Assembly (NCBI RefSeq): GCF_032854445.1
Contig: NW_027018099.1
Location: 1-64,000 of the forward strand
Length of the DNA: 64,000 nucleotides
DNA from: Liolophura sinensis
Taxonomy: Eukaryota; Mollusca; Polyplacophora; Chitonida; Chitonidae
Direction of reading: 5' to 3'
How positions within the stretch are numbered: the stretch's first letter is position 1; each line of letters opens with the position of its first letter. The position numbers and the translations under genes are program-made. Below the pieces are notes generated by a model, which ran no database searches, was not told the DNA's origin, and saw only the letters and a program-made list of their open reading frames with translations. This document shows, piece by piece, positions 62,073-64,000 of this stretch.

Positions 62073-64000
62073 GTGCCCAGCAACGGCTCTTACTCCATGG
62101 AAACCAGGGAAATATGCAATTTTTTAACAGCTGCCGATGCCTGGCCCAATTCCGCATCTATTAGAACCTTATTGATATGGTTCAGTGATCAGTTGTACTT
62201 TTTACAGCAGACTGTATCTAGTACCTTGTGTTTTTTATGTACGAATGGTGTGGTTTTTCTACACGTAGATAAAGACATTGAGATTGTCTTGGACTTAAAA
62301 GTAAGACAATTGCTGGATGAGTTAAATGGGCTTAGCCCAAAGATTTGACGTCTTCTGGGCTACCGAAGGGCACATAACGTATAGTTAAAAGTTGAATATA
62401 GTAACGACCAGTCGCGATTGTGCATAGTACAGTGTATCCGATTTCAATTAACAAAAAGACCAGGCAAAAATTCAAAAGTGGAAAAACTGTTCCAGTGCTA
62501 CTGGTAAGAGGCTAATCCGACGTATTTTGTCACGAGAAATCGAATGGTGCAAACCGCGTTGCTCTCCGACCAATACTTTTGGCTGTAGCGACAATTGAAT
62601 GATCATTGATGTCATAGTCACGTGCCCAGCAACGGCTCTTACTCCATGGAAACCAGGGAAATTTGCAATTTTTTAAACAGCTGCCGATGCCTGGGCCAAT
62701 TCCGCATCTTTTAGAACCTTATTGATGTGGGTCAGTGATCAGTTGTACTTTTTACAACAGACTGTATCTAGTACCTTGTGTTTTTTATGTACAAATGGTG
62801 TGGTTTTTCTACACGTAGATAAAGACATTGAGATTGTCTTGGACTTAAAAGTAAGACAATTGCTGGATGAGTTAAATGGGCTTAGCCCAAAGATTTGACG
62901 TCTTCTGGGCTACCGAAGGGCACATAACGTATAGTTAAAAGTTGAATATAGTAACGACCAGTCGCGATTGTGCATAGTACAGTGTATCCGATTTCAATTA
63001 ACAAAAAGACCAGGCAAAAATGCAAAAGTGGAAAAACTGTTCCAGTGCTGCTGGTAAGAGGCTAATCCGACGTATTTTGTCAAGAGAAATCGAATGGTGC
63101 AAATCGCGTTGCTCTCCGACCAATACTTTTGGCTGTAGCCACAATTGAATGATCATTGATGTCATAGTCACGTGCCCAGCAACGGCTCTTACTCCATGGA
63201 AACCAGGGAAATTTGCAATTTTTTAACAGCTGCCGATGCCTGGGCCAATTCCGCATCTTTTAGAACCTTATTGATGTGGGTCAGTGATCAGTTGTACTTT
63301 TTACAGCAGACTGTATCTAGTACCTTGTGTTTTTTATGTACAAATGGTATGGTTTTTCTACACGTAGATAAAGACATTGAGATTGTCTTGGACTTAGAAG
63401 TAAGACAATTGCTGGGTGAGTTTAATGGGTTTAGCCCAAAGACTTGACGTCTTCTGGGCTACCGAAGGGCACATAACTTATAGTCAAAAGTTGAATATAG
63501 TAATGACCAGTCGCGATTGCACATAGTACAGTGTAGCCGATTTCCATTAACAAAAAGACCAGGCAAAAATGCAAAGTGGAAAAACTGTTCCAGTGCTACT
63601 GGTAAGAGGCTAATCCGACGTATTTTGTCACGAGAATTCGAATGGTGCAAACCGCGTTGCTCTCCGACCAATACTTTTGGCTGCACCAACAATTGAATGA
63701 TCATTGATGTCATAGTCACGTGCCCAGCAACGGCTCTTACTCCATGGAAACCAGGGAAATATGCAATTTTTTAACAGCTGCCGATGCCTGGCCCAATTCC
63801 GCATCTATTAGAACCTTATTGATGTGGTTCAGTGATCAGTTGTACTTTTTACAGCAGACTGTATCTAGTACCTTGTGTTTTTTATGTACGAATGGTGTGG
63901 TTTTTCTACACGTAGATAAAGACATTGAGATTGTCTTGGACTTAAAAGTAAGACAATTGCTGGATGAGTTAAATGGGCTTAGCCCAAAGATTTGACGTCT
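62073..64000 (+). repeat. P cassette, copy 5, cut by the right window edge
   Basis: Monomers at 62073 (A, GATATGG, ACCTTG), 62622 (ACAACAG), 63172 (E, GGCTGCACCAACAATT at 63679) and 63720 (A, partial, 281 bp in the window). The order and unit-1 haplotype match copy 4, 3,847 bp upstream. Private changes are AATGGTATGG near 63344 and GAGAATTCGAATGG near 63635. The array continues beyond the window. Confidence 0.9.

Larger units (their letters stand above)
1..64000. repeat. Satellite DNA array, ~550-bp monomer, 115 complete copies plus two partial ones
   Basis: The same ~550-bp unit repeats head to tail over the whole window. Each unit carries a CACGTG palindrome, used here as phase mark. Monomer starts include 521, 1072, 1619, 2168, 2720, 3269, 3818, 4367, 4920, 5469, 6018, 6568, 7117, 7668, 8218, then about every 549-550 bp to 63172 and 63720. 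Most monomers are 548-551 bp; outliers are 552-553 bp (2168, 4367, 36251) and 543 bp (24158). Length differences come mainly from a T/A homopolymer just before CAGCTG, from AAAAG versus AAAG in the A-rich segment, and from small indels. No unique sequence, transposon or gene lies between units. The family is not one I recognise. Arrays like this are known from eukaryotic heterochromatin; centromeric identity is only a possibility here. Confidence 0.98.

Noticed and set aside
1-64000. CRISPR array
   Set aside because: The repeating unit is ~550 bp with no short repeat/unique spacer alternation and no cas genes. The whole unit is conserved.
1-64000. 5S rRNA, rDNA spacer, snRNA or histone gene tandem array
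   Set aside because: Tandem arrays of this unit size could carry such genes, but I found no 5S internal control region, no U1, U2, U4, U5 or U6 core, and no histone coding frame in either strand.
1-64000. CENP-B box
   Set aside because: TTCG occurs on the minus strand in two places per monomer, but neither has the downstream A and CGGG required by the NTTCGNNNNANNCGGGN core.
1-64000. Transposon, LTR element or viral insertion
   Set aside because: No break in satellite periodicity, no target-site duplications, terminal repeats, or transposase or polymerase frames. Every segment aligns to the monomer.

Overview
The whole 64-kb window is one uninterrupted array of a satellite DNA with a monomer of about 550 bp. 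Using the invariant CACGTG palindrome as the phase mark (monomer start = the GTG of CACGTG), I count 115 complete head-to-tail monomers from 521 to 63719, plus a partial monomer at each end (1-520 and 63720-64000). The mean length is about 549.6 bp. No monomer is inverted, and no gene, RNA gene, transposon or other unique sequence interrupts the array. Base composition is about 41% GC, counted by hand over the first monomer.

The organism is almost certainly a eukaryote, because kilobase-scale homogeneous arrays with higher-order structure are typical of centromeric, pericentromeric, subtelomeric or B/sex-chromosome heterochromatin. I do not recognise the satellite family and cannot name the host. 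CpG dinucleotides are not strongly depleted, but many diagnostic variants are CpG versus TpG/CpA.

Monomers fall into recurring variant classes. A: short homopolymer before CAGCTG, with CTATTAG. B: TTTTAG with GTGGGTC. C: CCTCGGCC with GTAGGTC. E: a linked set of changes in the second half, including AGAAGTAAG, TTTAATGGGTTTAG, TAGCC and CCATT. These classes are ordered into regional higher-order repeats (HORs). 1-6017 is heterogeneous and indel-rich. 6018-12064 is a mix of A, B and E monomers. 12065-18665 is built on a 1,100-bp dimer, with three clean tandem copies at 15366-18665. 18666-21411 is transitional. 21412-25250 carries a 2,197-bp tetramer. 25251-29650 has a trimer/dimer pattern. 29651-36250 is three tandem 2,200-bp tetramers. 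36251-37899 is an indel-dense junction. 37900-64000 is a mosaic of two pentamer cassettes, called P (about 2,745 bp) and Q (about 2,749 bp), with truncated and hybrid copies that record unequal crossing-over.

Each monomer carries short palindromic elements: GTCACGTG, AATGATCATT, TGACGTCT, and a compound dyad with 8-bp perfect arms. Open frames of 60-125 codons on both strands follow the repeat period, shift frame between monomer classes and match no family I recognise, so I treat the window as non-coding. All class assignments and copy comparisons were made by eye.
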